Origin: Atherix ibis
Lineage: Eukaryota > Arthropoda > Insecta > Diptera > Athericidae
Reading direction: 5' to 3'
DNA: 64,000 nt
NCBI GenBank assembly: GCA_958298945.1
Contig: OY282606.1
Span: forward strand, 44,033,920-44,097,919
The notes under the pieces are model-generated. The model ran no database searches. It had not been told where the DNA came from and saw nothing but the letters and a program-made list of their open reading frames with translations. This document shows positions 48,725 through 60,040 of the stretch, in pieces (the stretch's first letter is position 1; each line of letters starts with the position of its first letter). Made by a program: the position numbers and the translations under genes.

Positions 48725-49962
48725 CGAGGGTCGTTCAATAAGTCCTTAGAAAACGATGGAAAAAAACTGTTTTTAAAAAAAAAAAATTTTTAATTTTTCA
48801 ACATAATCTCCTTTTAGCTCTATACACTTTTCCAACCGTTTTTCCAAAATTTTTATCCCGTCCAAAAAATAGGATTTCGGAAGTTGGAAGTGAACCGTCG
48901 TCCGCCAAGCCATTTCTTCAGATTGGGGAAAAGAGAATAGTCACTCGGGGCCAAATCTGGTGAATAAGCGGGATGCTGCAACAATTCCATTCTCAATTCT
49001 ACAATTTTGACCATGGAAACAGCGCAGGTGTGCACACGCGCATTGTCCTGATGCAAGAGGATTTTTTTCTTCTTCAGATGGGGGCGTTTCTCTTTGATTT
49101 CCTCGCTCAACCGTTGCAATAACGACGCGTAATACGCTCCTGTTATTGTTTTTCCTTTTTCCAAGTAGTCGATAAAAATGATGCCCTGCGAATCCCAAAA
49201 GACCGTGGCCATCACCTTGCCGGCCGATGGCACAGTTTTTGCCTTCTTCGGAACCCGTTCACCCTTGAAAATCCACTGTGATTACTGTCTCTTCGTTTCT
49301 GGAGTGTAGTAGTGTATCCAGGTTTCGTCCACAGTGACATATCGACGAAGGAATTCGGCAGGATTGCGATGAAAGAGTGCCAACATAGCCTCAGAATCCA
49401 CTGCACGATTGCGCTTATTCTCCTCTGAGAGCAAACGCGGCACCCATCTTGCCGACATTTTTTTCACAGACAATTTTTCATTCAAAATTGAAGCGACTGT
49501 ACCTTGTGATATGCCATTGGCCTCAACTAATTCGCCGATCGTTCAAAATCAGATCGTGGATTTTGTCGATGATTTCAGGAGTAGACACCTCAACTGGGCG
49601 TCCTGAACGATGTTCATCTTTTGTGGATGAACGGCCACGTTTAAATTCATTCACCCAATTGTAAACCGTCTCAAACACAGGTGCAGATATGCCATGAACT
49701 GCATCCAACTCGGCTTTGATTTCTTTCGGGCTTAAGCCTTTCAAATGGAGATGTTTGATGACAGCCCTAAACTCGCTTTTTTCCATTGTTATGCACAAAT
49801 AAATGTCGTTAACTTTAATCGACGATAAAATTTGACTTACGCTATGGATCGAGCTGAAGTTTTGACAGCTTTTCTGTCGATAATGCTACTTACAAAAAAA
49901 TATTTACCGATACTACGAGCGCAATTTCTTGGATTTTCTAAGGAGTTTTTGAACGACCCTCG
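48725..49962 (-). mobile_element. mariner element, degenerate copy 3
   Basis: A 1238-bp copy of the 30141 family on the minus strand, with CGAGGGTCGTTCAATAAGTC at 48725, the complementary end at 49962, and TA on both sides (48723-48724, 49963-49964). It has the longest 5' leader of the three copies. Confidence 0.95.
48798..49786 (-). pseudogene. mariner transposase pseudogene with three lesions
   Basis: Starts MEKSEFRAV at 49786. First lesion: a 14-bp deletion in the HTH region (near 49537), between two AATTCGC repeats, shifts the frame after LNDRRI. Second: a nonsense codon replaces a sense codon after TPETKRQ (49282-49284). Third: a 40-bp deletion near 48883 removes the segment after GGRRFTSN. 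The normal stop codon is also lost. The first Asp (VDETW), second (HQDNARVH) and third (PSDYSLF) blocks are otherwise legible. Confidence 0.92.
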
Positions 49963-49964
49963 TA

Positions 49965-50379
49965 TCTAAGGATGTTCACTTGATACCAAACTTGTGTGGA
50001 AGGAGCATGACAAGAAGAAAAAATAACAACTTCATAATAAATATAGAAAAGTGCATTGGCTACTGGGTGGATTTCTGATCTCTCAATTCTGGGTGAAATT
50101 TTAATTTTCAATGCTCTACGTGGCATACCAAAACAATGATCTACGTGGCATATTAAATACTCCATGGTACATAAGAAATAAAGATCTCCAAGGGGATTTT
50201 CAAAATAATTCGGTTTGTGATGAAATAAGATAACAGTTAAACATGATCAACTCTTGCATTCACAAGAAAACTCTAATATGAAAACGATTCATGATGAGAT
50301 TAACAACGTACGTCATCAAAGTAACAGCCGCGAAAACAATTCACTTTCTAAAGAAATCCTACATGTAAGGAGGTGTTTT
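49965..50379. other. No gene seen
   Basis: Unassigned DNA between mariner copy 3 and a transposase-like relic. Confidence 0.4.
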
Positions 50380-50640
50380 TTGAGGGTTCGAGACTCACAC
50401 GATTATGGGGTATCCTTTTAATATTTTTTGAAATTTTCACAGGAAAAATAAATATGACAAAAGCGTTAAAAATTGACGGTGACTGTCCCCTTCTTCATTT
50501 TCAAAGAAATACGCGTCATTGATAACTTCATACAAAAATGATCCAGTCACTTTTCGTAGATACAATATCTCTTCCAAAGTCATTTGTAAGTGGTCAAGGT
50601 CTTATATATGATAATTTTGCATATTAACAACGATCGAAAA
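50380..50640 (-). mobile_element. Possible Tc1/mariner-type relic
   Basis: Short similarity by eye to the 7390-7640 relic (TTTCAAAGAAATACG, and a reverse-strand VTVNF...-like block). Much weaker than the other members, and might be chance. Confidence 0.35.
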
Positions 50641-52499
50641 ATAAACCTCATTGCTGACAAAAATTTGTTCAAAAAATCTGCATCCAAACCTTGTTATTCC
50701 AGCACCTAATTTTATCGTATCTTCTACACATTTTATGATTAATAATTAGTAAATAATAGAAATAATATAAAATGGCAAATTTTTATCTAAATAATTATTA
50801 CTTTAAATAAATTATTGTTTTGAAAAATTTTTCAAATAGCATAGCTATACTTTTTAAATCATAAAATAGATAATGCGGTATTTTAGGTACAATTTTCGAA
50901 TAAAGGTAATAACAAATACAAATTTAAATTTGCCTTAAGAGTCTTTTATACCCTGATTATCCATTAATAGTATTAACATATTATTAAAACTTGCTTACAA
51001 AATATTTTATTCATTTTGTATCTAATTTAATCCCATTAAACTTTCGTTCTATTTCTATATTTATTCAATCGTATTTTTATCATCCCACTTTCAATTTGAC
51101 ACTCGTTCTGATCGGTGTCATATTATTTTTAAAAACTTTTTTTTTCTATTTGTAAACGATAGAATTTGTTTATGAAATTTTTCTTTTGTAAAATAATTCT
51201 TAATTTATAAATTACGGCGGCGAATTGCATCATCCGATTTTTGAGACGATTGCAGATAATATGATTTATCATTGGTTTTGTATCTTTTTTTAAAATTTAT
51301 CATTTTTTAATTTTCCGCTTTGATTTTACCCTAATTTATCTTATATTATCTATACCACAACGTACCCTAATGAGCTAGTTATCGTCAAGTATTATTTAAA
51401 ATGATCCTAAAAGGATTAAAGCAAAATCTTAATTAATCGTCGACATGCTACGACTAAACCTATCTATAGTATGAAAATAAGGACTAATTACTATAATTTT
51501 TTTCATTTTCAATTGGTTTTTTTTGAAGGTCGAAAATCTAATTTTTTATTCGATTTGCTAAAATGTTGATGAGTTGAATTTTTCCAGCAACTCTAAATCG
51601 TTAAATTTAATAGAGTTTCTTGATGAAAAAAAGTTTTTGCGAAAACCACATGTAACCATAATGAATGTGATTTACATAAGTTCAAAAGGAGACGACGACT
51701 AAAAAGAGACAAAATTAAATGTTAGGAATTGCTGACAGGATGTATTTGTACTTGTACTTAGACAGTTACCTAACTCCGGGTGGTTTCCGAACTTTGAATG
51801 GTTTCCTGAGTCTCTCTGGCTAGCTGGTGTCTGTTTGGTTCGATGGTTACCGAAGAACTCTCAAAAGACGAGTGCTATTGACCGAACGAGGTAGAAGGAC
51901 CCTTAAAAAATTACTTGAGATTATATGATGATCATCATCATCCGCATCGCTCTCATCATCATCGTTCTTGTCCTCATCATCAATTTTATCTTTTATCCCG
52001 CGTATTGACATACATAGTTACAAGTAGTCCCTCCTTTATTATATCGAACAATAGTGGATCACACCCATATACCTATTCACTTTTCTAATTACTGATAAAT
52101 CGTAAAATTACATCGACAACCATCCTTAACTACTTGAAGCTGTTCATTTCTTTAATTATTAAATTATTGTTATTTTCTTTGATTATTATTTATTAGAGTC
52201 TTTTTATTTTGATTTAAAGTATCGATTTTAATGAATACACGTATAACGACTTTTATAATAAGTGATAATATAACATAAATAGATAGAAAAAAGGTAGTTT
52301 TCTAAAGGATAATATTTTTTTATAAATAATAAAATTATTAAAAAAAACTTTTAAGGTTTTCTGGTAAAGGGGTTCTTATTAGTGGGCGCTTAAATTTTAA
52401 AATTAAATAAAAACAGTTGTAGGTAAGTTATGGCAGATATGATAACTGCAAATTAATTTACATTTAATATGATTTTTATTTTAAAATACTATTATTCAA
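50641..52499. other. No gene seen
   Basis: A+T-rich DNA. A CAT/ATC-rich stretch occurs at about 51928-51985. No supported frame. Confidence 0.5.
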
Positions 52500-52648
52500 A
52501 TGGCCTCCACGGCTTCGTTTGTAGAATGTGATCTGAGAAGTCGAATTTTGGTTGACTCTTCCACATAAATTGGACCTAATGTCATCGATGGTTTGAATGA
52601 TGTATTTCTTCAGCTGGGAAAGTGTTTTCGGTTTGTTGGCATAGACTA

Positions 52649-52900
52649 GGAGTAGGCAAATGCGGCCCTCAGAACCTCATGCGGCACTTTGTTGAGTTCA
52701 AATTCATTTTTTTAATTATAATTGCAGAACTTTTCCACGAATTTTGTCAGTGAAGCATTCAAGTCGTAGGTAGTCGCTTCAATAGTAGGTCTTCGAGTGA
52801 ATTAAATTAAATAAAACATGAATTTATGAATTTAACGCTATGTAACTTTTGTGTGGCTCTTTATAAGCTCTCATTGACACCATGCTTGCCCACCGCTGAA
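52649..52900. mobile_element. hAT-like MITE with 8-bp duplication
   Basis: A 252-bp non-coding element bounded by the identical octamer ATAGACTA at 52641-52648 and 52901-52908. Ends GGAGTAGGCAAATGCGG and TTGCCCACCGCTGAA are imperfect inverted repeats containing the GTGGGCAA core common in hAT-type MITEs. Removing it with one octamer restores a continuous IVYANKPKT reading in the surrounding relic, which proves insertion into that older element. Confidence 0.85.
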
Positions 52901-52974
52901 ATAGACTATTGATTTAAGATGCGTTAAATGGCACAATCTTGACGATAAGCAGACATCAGCATGTCCCAAAATAT

Positions 52975-53460
52975 TGAGATAAAACCTAGCCGATTCAAAT
53001 GATCATGAACGGTCGTATTCGATAAATTTAATCTCTCAGCGATCTCATGAGTTATTATTCGCCCGTTTGCATCAATTAATGCCTTTTCAGAACGTGGTGC
53101 ATCATCGAGATCAAAATTGCCGGATCAAAATTTTGCAAACCAGTTTTGGCACCTGCGCTCATTTAACACATCTTCTCCATACACATCGGATAATTTTTTT
53201 CTTGCTTGAATAGCATTTTTATCTTTTCTATAGCAAAAAAGTAAAATAAGCCGAAAATGATGTTTTTCACTTTCCATATTTAAAAGGGTATCAACCACAA
53301 ACTACTGTGCAGAATCAATCGAATTTTTTCACAAGTAAGCCTTGCTATGTCAGCTGTCAAAATACATATAATTATGCTGCTTAAATATGAAGTTGGTTGT
53401 GAAAAAATACAATTAAGTCCTCTTTTGGGACAGAACGAAATTACTTTCCGGACAACCCAA
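52975..53460 (-). mobile_element. mellifera-like mariner, 5' part only
   Basis: The left end lies at 53460 next to TA (53461-53462), reading TTGGGTTGTCCGGAAAGTAA on the minus strand. Transposase ATG at 53277 (MESEKHHFRLIL...), then DVYGEDVLNERRCQNWFAKF, NFDLDDAPRS and LIDANGRIITHEIAERLNL. It ends near 52975 after LNRLGF. Same family as 41585-43540. An in-frame stop follows NWFAKF, and everything from the catalytic domain on is lost. Confidence 0.85.
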
Positions 53461-53609
53461 TAATACGACGTGAAAACTTTGTCTGCAGTAAGTCGCTTGT
53501 TTCAACTGCTGTATGGCAAGTCGTACCGTCCTGTTGGAATCAAATATTATTCAAGTCCATACCGTTCAATTTAGGCGAAAGAAAAGTTTATTATCATTGC
53601 TCGATACCT

Positions 53610-53678
53610 CTCGTCATTGATAGTTACTCAAAAAATAGCTCGATAGGTCCTTTGGTTCAACTGCTGTGTTATTGCAGA
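53610..53678. repeat. 69-bp direct repeat, copy A (within transposase relic)
   Basis: Matches 54570-54638 with five differences over 69 bases by eye. On the minus strand it encodes the part just upstream of, and including the start of, the VTINDERY motif of the relic. Confidence 0.85.
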
Positions 53679-54569
53679 CGAAGTTCTTGTTTCCTTCGCG
53701 TCAGCCTCACTTTGAAAGCAATACAAAATTCACACCAGATCGTAAGTTTTTTTGGATGAAAGGGAAGCTCCTGGGTAACTGTTGTAGTAACTTTTGATTG
53801 CAGCTCCGACAATTTCTTTTTAATTTTTGTTTACTACGTAGCCACAAAAATTAAAAAAAAAAATTTTAATTTTTGTTTACGTGACACAAAAGTTGTTTAG
53901 CTCAACTAAAAATGAGCTTCGACGCTGAAGATGATTTTTTCATCAAGTCTGGGTACCGCTTCCGACTGCTCAGAGTCCCAGTCAATGAACGCCTTGTGGC
54001 TTTAGTTCTTGAGTTAATTGAATCTTGCATGGATGTAGACCCAAGAATTTTCACAATTTTCGTTAAGTTGAAATTGCAAAAAAATACAATTCTTATGAAC
54101 AATGTGGAATTAAGAGGTTATGGATTTTCATGCACATATTCAACCATTGTTTCAATATTTTCAAAACGGGATGCTCGAATTTTCTGATTAGTGCTTTTCA
54201 TTGGAGATGTTCTACCAAAAATTCCATGCAGCTCTTGAAACGTCTAGCAAACATTTTTATTCATAACTAAAAGATGGCTATTGCAAAACACAAACATATA
54301 AAAATGACAGCGCTATCATTTCAAACGTCAAATTGACAGACTGTCAAAAATTAAGCGTACTTACTGAAAAGCTCCTTATTTAACACAATTTATTGGTTTG
54401 TATTTTTTATGACAATTTCCACTATAAGTTCAGATTTTAAGAAAATACTCTAGCACTAAAAAATTTTGTTTGTTAAGCTATACTTTTTAGGATAGAAAAA
54501 AAAAATACTAAAAATTGTCTCATAAATTTTATTTTTCTTAAAAAACTAATTTTACAAAAAAAAAATTAT

Positions 54570-54638
54570 CTCGCCATTGATAGTTACTCAAAAAATAGCT
54601 CGATAAGTCCCTTGTTTCAACTGCTATGTTATTGCAGA
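54570..54638. repeat. 69-bp direct repeat, copy B
   Basis: Second copy of 53610-53678, outside the recognisable end of the relic. It implies a segmental duplication or a second overlapping element. Confidence 0.85.
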
Positions 54639-56736
54639 ATCTGTTTGCAATAATTAGAAGTTCTTTCCATTATCTGAAAGAAAAACTTTAAATAATAATT
54701 AACTGATTCGTTAAAATAAAAAATTTAAAATCTATGCTTACGCAAAGCGGGGACATACAGCAGATACTTCAGTAAAACGGTAGTAATGAAAATATCGTTT
54801 GATAGCAATTTAGATAATGATGTATGTACATATGGAAGTACTTGAAAAATTTGGACTGATATAAAAAAAACTGTAACAATTCGATTATCATCAATAAAAA
54901 AAAAGGAGAATAATGTGCTGGCAAAGAAAACGTTTGCTGAAGAATTTACAAAGATAATGATGTGACAACTGGATTTAAATTGTGTATGGATATAACAGGA
55001 CATTTATGATATATTGTAGATTTTCTATGGTTGCTAACAAGAGTATGTTGTAGCTTAAAATGGCCGTGAATACTTTATATTTAGTTGATTCAGTTCATCC
55101 ATTAATTATCTATCGAGGAGTGTGCGGATGTTACGAACGTAAAGGTAACCTCGCCCTTTACTGAGCGGTGGAATGGAATATGGTAGATAAAATGACAATG
55201 CAACAAATACGTACGCATCGACAGAATGTTACATAGAAGACGAATTTTATTCGGTATTCTTGAGGCTGACATTCTGGCATTCTGGGTCGAGTACCGTGAA
55301 GAATCACGGTAAAAACCTACCTTCTGTTTGCTATTGAATAGATGACATGATGTGTGCACATCCCCTTGCAGACTTTATCTGCAGTGAAACTGTTACTGTG
55401 GCCATCATAATATACCAGCACACTAATATCAGTGCGAATGGTAACGGCCTCATGGTAACTTCCTATAGAATTTTCGATGGTACTACGAGTATATACTGCA
55501 AAGCGATTATTTGCGTGCATCATCCATGTTGGGTGCGTGTATGCGATTAAATGAGTCCGCCAGATTCCCGACTTTGAGTAAAACTGGCTTGTATAGTAAA
55601 AATGCAGTGTTCACAGATTACATCCGACACTTGAACAATGATTTCAAGTCCAGATTAACACACTTGAAACAGGATTGCACCATGGAACAATATTTTCATC
55701 GTATATAAAATTATGTGTTTGTCTGTTTTGTTTTTTTTTATTTTCGTTTTTATTGTATTCGTTTTTTTTTCTTCAATAATTTATATTTATCACAGAAAAG
55801 GGAGGCTGCAGAACATTACTAAAGGCTGCTGTGTACTTATGATAATCTTGTATATTGTACATGCTGTATAGATGGTTAAAGGTGTTATGTGTCCGCTCTA
55901 TTCAAATTATATGAATTTGGTTTAAAATAATTTGAACGATATATATTATATAATGTAGTTAACAAAATGGTTTTATATTAAGTCGGTAGTTTTGTCAAAG
56001 AAATAATTTTGCAATTTGGCAAAATTTCATTGTGTATGAAATTAAATATTAAATGTTAAGGTGGATTTTCAAACTCAGTGAGTCGTCGAATCTTTTCAAT
56101 TATTCGTCTACATTTTAATAATTGAATCCGAAAATAAAATTTAAAGAAATTATTAAATAAAATTAATTGTATTTATGACATTTTATTCATTATGATTGAT
56201 TGGTCATTGTTACCTTCAGTACGTTGGACATTGAAAAACGTCTATTAAATACAAAATCGTTTTTTATTCTTTTGTTTTTTATATTTTGAATACAATATAC
56301 TTTTAATCAGTAATTAACTCACTGGTAACATTAAGAATTATTAATTTTTATCTTTTTGTAGATAATTTTCAACGTTAAGAAGATATCCAAGTAAAAGCAG
56401 CAGCAAATAAATATTGTTTACAAATGAAGAAAACTACAGTTTTTTTTCTATAAAGCTCATCTCAATTGCAAACCAGTATTCCATAATTTAGTCCTTATAT
56501 AGAAAAACAAATGATTAAATATTCTTATAAAGAAAAATATATTTTTTTCATTATTTTTGACTCCTGAAAATCCTTTTTTTCTGATAATGTGGTATAATGC
56601 CTTGAAAAATATTTTTTGAACATCACCACCAAAAAGGAATTTTCTACAAACAGATAGGACCGCCATCTATGACAAATATAATTAAACGTATCTGACTTTG
56701 ACGTTTTTGCTAACCTAACTTTTCCATTAAGAGAAA
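54639..56736. other. Intergenic, no gene seen; includes mRpS5 upstream DNA
   Basis: Frames at 54725-55003, 55102-55359 and 55347-55550 lack recognisable motifs. The last few hundred bases probably hold the mRpS5 promoter; no TATA or initiator element could be assigned with confidence. Confidence 0.5.
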
Positions 56737-58151
56737 ATGGCAACGAGAATTTTATCGGCAAATTCTCGCTGTCTGATAAATACTTTCAGAAATTTGCAAC
56801 TTAACAATTTCTGCAATGTAAATTTATCAAAAACGAGTAACTTTGACAGTGGTCTACTACAGAGGATATTGCCAACAGTTTCTACATCAAGAAATACGAG
56901 TTTTTTCAATAAATGTCAGTAGATCGTATTATATTTTCTTTAAAAAAAAATATAGTTAAAAATTCAATATTTTTATAATAATATTTAGTGAGCGCGGAGG
57001 AGATATGGAAAGGTGTAACATCTGTGAGTAATGCTGGAAAAAAACGTGGTCGCGGGAAAGGTTCTGGCCGCATTATTGCCAAAGATTTGAACAGAGGTCA
57101 GATGATCGGCGTAGGAAAAGCAAATATTCTATGGCCTGGTTTAAATGCGCCTATAATTCGAGGCCGGGAATTGGTGCAACAACAAAAATTGCCGGAAGAT
57201 CCAGAAAGAGAGCTAAAATTGCAGAAAATTCGTGATTCAATGGGGAATTTCCGATCACTTAGACTGAATCCACTTGACCGTGGTTGGTCTGGTACAAAGA
57301 TGCCCGGTCGAAGCATAGGACCGCCCGAGCCTGTTGGCGATGAAAACTTTGAAGGGTTTGATACAAAAGTTTTGGAAATGAAAACAGTATTTATTATGAA
57401 AGGCAACTTGGGAAGGAAACGGCGATTTTCTATATTCTCAGTAACGGGCAATGGCAATGGTTTGGCCGGATTTGCTTTAGCGAAAGCGGTCGAAGCAAGG
57501 ACAGCACTTCGTAAATCAAAAAATCGTGCTGGACAAAAATTAATGCATATAGAATTATGTGATGGCCATACAGTTTTCCATGATTTCTTCTGTCAGTTTG
57601 GAAAAACGAAAATTTACGTCTCAAAGAAGCCTGAAGGCTACGGTTTAAAATGTCACCGTGCGATAGCGACAGTTTGCAATGTTTTGGGTATTAAGAATTT
57701 GCACGCAAAAGTCGAAGGTTCCACAAATGTGCAATATGTTGTGAAAGCTTTCTTTTTGGGATTATTACAACAGAAAACCCTCCAACAGCTGGCAGAAGAA
57801 AAACAGCTCCATGTGGTAGAATTTCGCAAAGACAACGGCGGTCTACCACGTGTAATTGCTAGTCCTACGGTGTGCCGCAAAGAGAATGAAATTCCCAATA
57901 ACGAAGTACTTGATTTTACACAATATGTTATGGGCGATCGTATTGTTCTAAAGAAGAAAAAATTCCCTCCCTTCTACACGAAATTCCGTTCGTATGAGAT
58001 CTATCTTCGAAAACAAGCAAGACTACGAAACAGCAATAAAGTCCGCGTTGAAATGTTGGCAAATCATGGAGTACTAAAAAGTTTTCTAACCGATAAATAT
58101 CCTGAATGTAATCCGAATCGATTTGCTCCAAAAGCACCACCAGAAGATTAG
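56737..58151 (+). CDS. mRpS5: Mitochondrial ribosomal protein S5 (uS5m), two exons
   Basis: Component of the mitochondrial 28S small ribosomal subunit. The coding sequence joins 56737-56914 and 56989-58151 (446 aa). The ATG at 56737 opens a leader rich in Arg, Asn and Ser with no acidic residue before Asp37, as expected of a mitochondrial targeting peptide. Splicing makes ...FFNK-L-SAEEIWKGVTSVSNAG. A basic GKKRGRGKGSGRI stretch follows. The S5 N-terminal double-stranded-RNA-binding-like domain is at about residues 187-254 (SIFSVTGNGNGLAGFALAKA) and the S5 C-terminal domain at about 264-334 (CHRAIATVCNVLGIKNLHAK). The long C-terminal extension, ending CNPNRFAPKAPPED, is typical of metazoan mitochondrial S5. 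No frameshift or truncation is seen. An AATAAA lies 42 bp after the stop codon. Confidence 0.96.
56915..56988 (+). other. mRpS5: mRpS5 intron 1 (74 nt)
   Basis: Donor AAT|GTCAGT and acceptor ATATTTAG|TG. Only the GT at 56915 keeps the downstream frame; the competing GT at 56919 would put exon 2 out of frame. The donor has C at +3, which is less common than A or G. Confidence 0.85.
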
Positions 58152-58192
58152 GAATTTTTAATTTTCTTTTTTTTTTTTTTGTAAATGTAATG

Positions 58193-58198
58193 AATAAA
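58193..58198 (+). terminator. mRpS5: mRpS5 polyadenylation signal
   Basis: Canonical AATAAA 42 bp downstream of the TAG, followed by T/G-rich sequence. Confidence 0.8.
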
Positions 58199-59769
58199 GT
58201 TTAGTTTAATAGTTGTTATTTAGTTTTTATAACTTTTTTGCATTAGTGTAAGCAGAGGTCGTTTTTAAGGCAATTATTTAAGGTTCATTGGGAGGCTTAG
58301 GTTAATTCGAAAATCCGTTTTTTCTATGACAAGTTGTGGACAATTTATTTAAAATAATTGAAAAAAAATTTGATAGCATCGACTTTTATGGGATATTCTA
58401 TTTATTAAAAAACAAGTACTTAATGGAAAAAATGTTAAATTGTCGAAATATTAAATTTCACCATTCAATTAAATAAAAAAATTACATTTAAGCAAGAGTA
58501 ATTAACTCTAATACCACCGAAAAATATACCCGTCCATATTTATGCAGGGATGCTTATGTAGAAAATCAGCTGTTTTCTATTTTGAAAGCGGTTTCAATTT
58601 TTCGAAAATTTCCAAGCTTAATCAATTTAATCACACAAATCAATTGTAAAATAATTATTTTCTTATAAAAAACTGAAAAAAATTATAAGAAATATTAAAA
58701 TTCAATTAAAACTCAAGTTTTAATATAGAAAAATCATAAATATCTTAAATATTCCGCGCTTTTAATTGTACATCAGCATTAATCTCTTCGAAAATGATAA
58801 TATTATGCTAGTCGTCGTACCAAAATAAAGGCGCTGAGCTAGCACATATGATATTGTATTCGTCAAGCAGCTGCCCCAAGTAGTTAGCTCATACCAGTTC
58901 GTGAATAGCAGCAGTAAAAGTAAAAAGTAAATTATAGTGGTGGGACGGAATATATAGTAGAATAGCAAATATAGTAAATAGTGTACCGAAGAGAATACAA
59001 AGTGAAGTGACTAGTAGTAGAAAGATCAGAAGAGGAAGTTTTTTGTTGCGAAGGCAAGTGTCAAGGTTTTGTAGCTCACAATTTATAGTTCGATTTCTAG
59101 TGAAGCAATTCGTTTGACTTTCGATAGAAATATTGTATACGGAGGCAAAAACTACAAAATACCAAGTTTTATGTTTTGTGTAATTTTTTATTTCTATTGC
59201 AATTCGCCACTCCAGGAACTTTGAAGATTTTATTATAGGCGAAGAATATTTGTTGGTTTTAATGCCATTCCATTTCGTTTCGATTTGACTCGATTGTTTG
59301 TTGTTTTTTTTTTTTTTGGCTATTATTCATATGGTGTTCATGTTGTATACACATTAATGTGCTGAGGTGTACTTGGGGTAGTATCTAGTTTTATTAGTGT
59401 TGTTTTGTTGTGTTGTGTACTGCTGTGTTGAAGATTGGCAGTTCTTTGTGCGAAAAACGTCAGTGGCGGACGTTCGTTCCTTAATCAAATAGTACGAATT
59501 TACTGCTGCGTATATTTTCAGTGTTTGGAGAGTGTGCGGTTGTTATTTGGATTAAATGTAGTCGATAGAAATTGATAAAATCGAAGATTTAGTTTGTTTT
59601 TTTTTTTTTTTTAATTTCGGTGCAAAGTAATTTGCAAGTGTTGTGCTTGGTGCGCGCGGTAAGAGGCAAATATAGAAAAAATAATATTACGTGCTTGTGC
59701 GCGGCGCAATTGCCAATGCCCTTAGAGGGTGGAATACGTTCTCGAAAAGGATAGAATCGCTGCGGAAAT
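58199..59769 (+). promoter_or_regulatory. mRpS5-Atg2 intergenic region and Atg2 5' leader
   Basis: About 1.6 kb between the two plus-strand genes. The segment from about 58780 on is less A/T biased, with many short purine/GTAG-rich runs and T-rich stretches near 59310 and 59600, and probably includes the Atg2 promoter and 5' UTR. No exact transcription start can be read. Confidence 0.4.
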
Positions 59770-59937
59770 ATGCCCTGGTATGCACCATGGACAGACCTAA
59801 TCAAGAAGAAAGTGTGCAGATACCTCCTGCAACGCTATCTTGGTCAGTTCCTTAAAGTGAATTTAACGCTAGAGCAGCTCAGTGTCGATCTTTACAATGG
59901 AAAAGGCACTGTATGCGATTTGGATCTTTCAAGCCAG
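59770..59937 (+). CDS. Atg2: Autophagy-related protein 2, first coding exon
   Basis: 56 codons from ATG 59770 to the donor CAG|GTAAAC, ending in phase 0. The protein start MPWYAPWTDLIKKKVCRYLL, then RYLGQFLKVNLTLEQLSVDL and YNGKGTVCDLDLSSQ, is the conserved N-terminus of ATG2 (chorein-type end of the bridge-like lipid-transfer protein). ATG2 moves phospholipids from the ER to the growing autophagosome membrane and works with ATG18/WIPI and ATG9. The full protein is around 1,900-2,000 residues, so over 95% lies past the right edge. No later ATG2 exon was recognised up to 64000, which implies a first intron longer than 4 kb. Confidence 0.93.
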
Positions 59938-60040
59938 GTAAACACGGCTACCAACTACAATCACCAATTATTATTTCTATAGCATAATATGAAAATAAAA
60001 ATTAATATAAAAAATCAAAAAAATATTTAAAAAAAACTTA

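Larger units (their letters stand above)
52500..54345 (-). mobile_element. Tc1/mariner-type relic carrying two nested insertions
   Basis: One old element on the minus strand can be followed in order. Its N-terminal DUF4817-like part lies at 53980-54340 (KIRASRFENIETMVEYVHEN). VTINDERYRAMIINFS and QQDGTTCHTAVETSDLL (53465-53640) follow. A mariner remnant interrupts (52975-53460). The reading resumes with LCHLTHLKSIVYANKP (52908-52980), broken again by a 252-bp hAT-like MITE, and ends with PKTLSQLKKYI...FYKRSRGG (52500-52645). It is thus the oldest layer of a three-layer nest. Confidence 0.75.

Noticed and set aside
53912..54187. 91-codon plus-strand frame (MSFDAEDDFF...)
   Set aside because: The opposite strand reads as the N-terminal part of a transposase relic (ASRFENIETMVEYVHENP), so the plus frame is its shadow.
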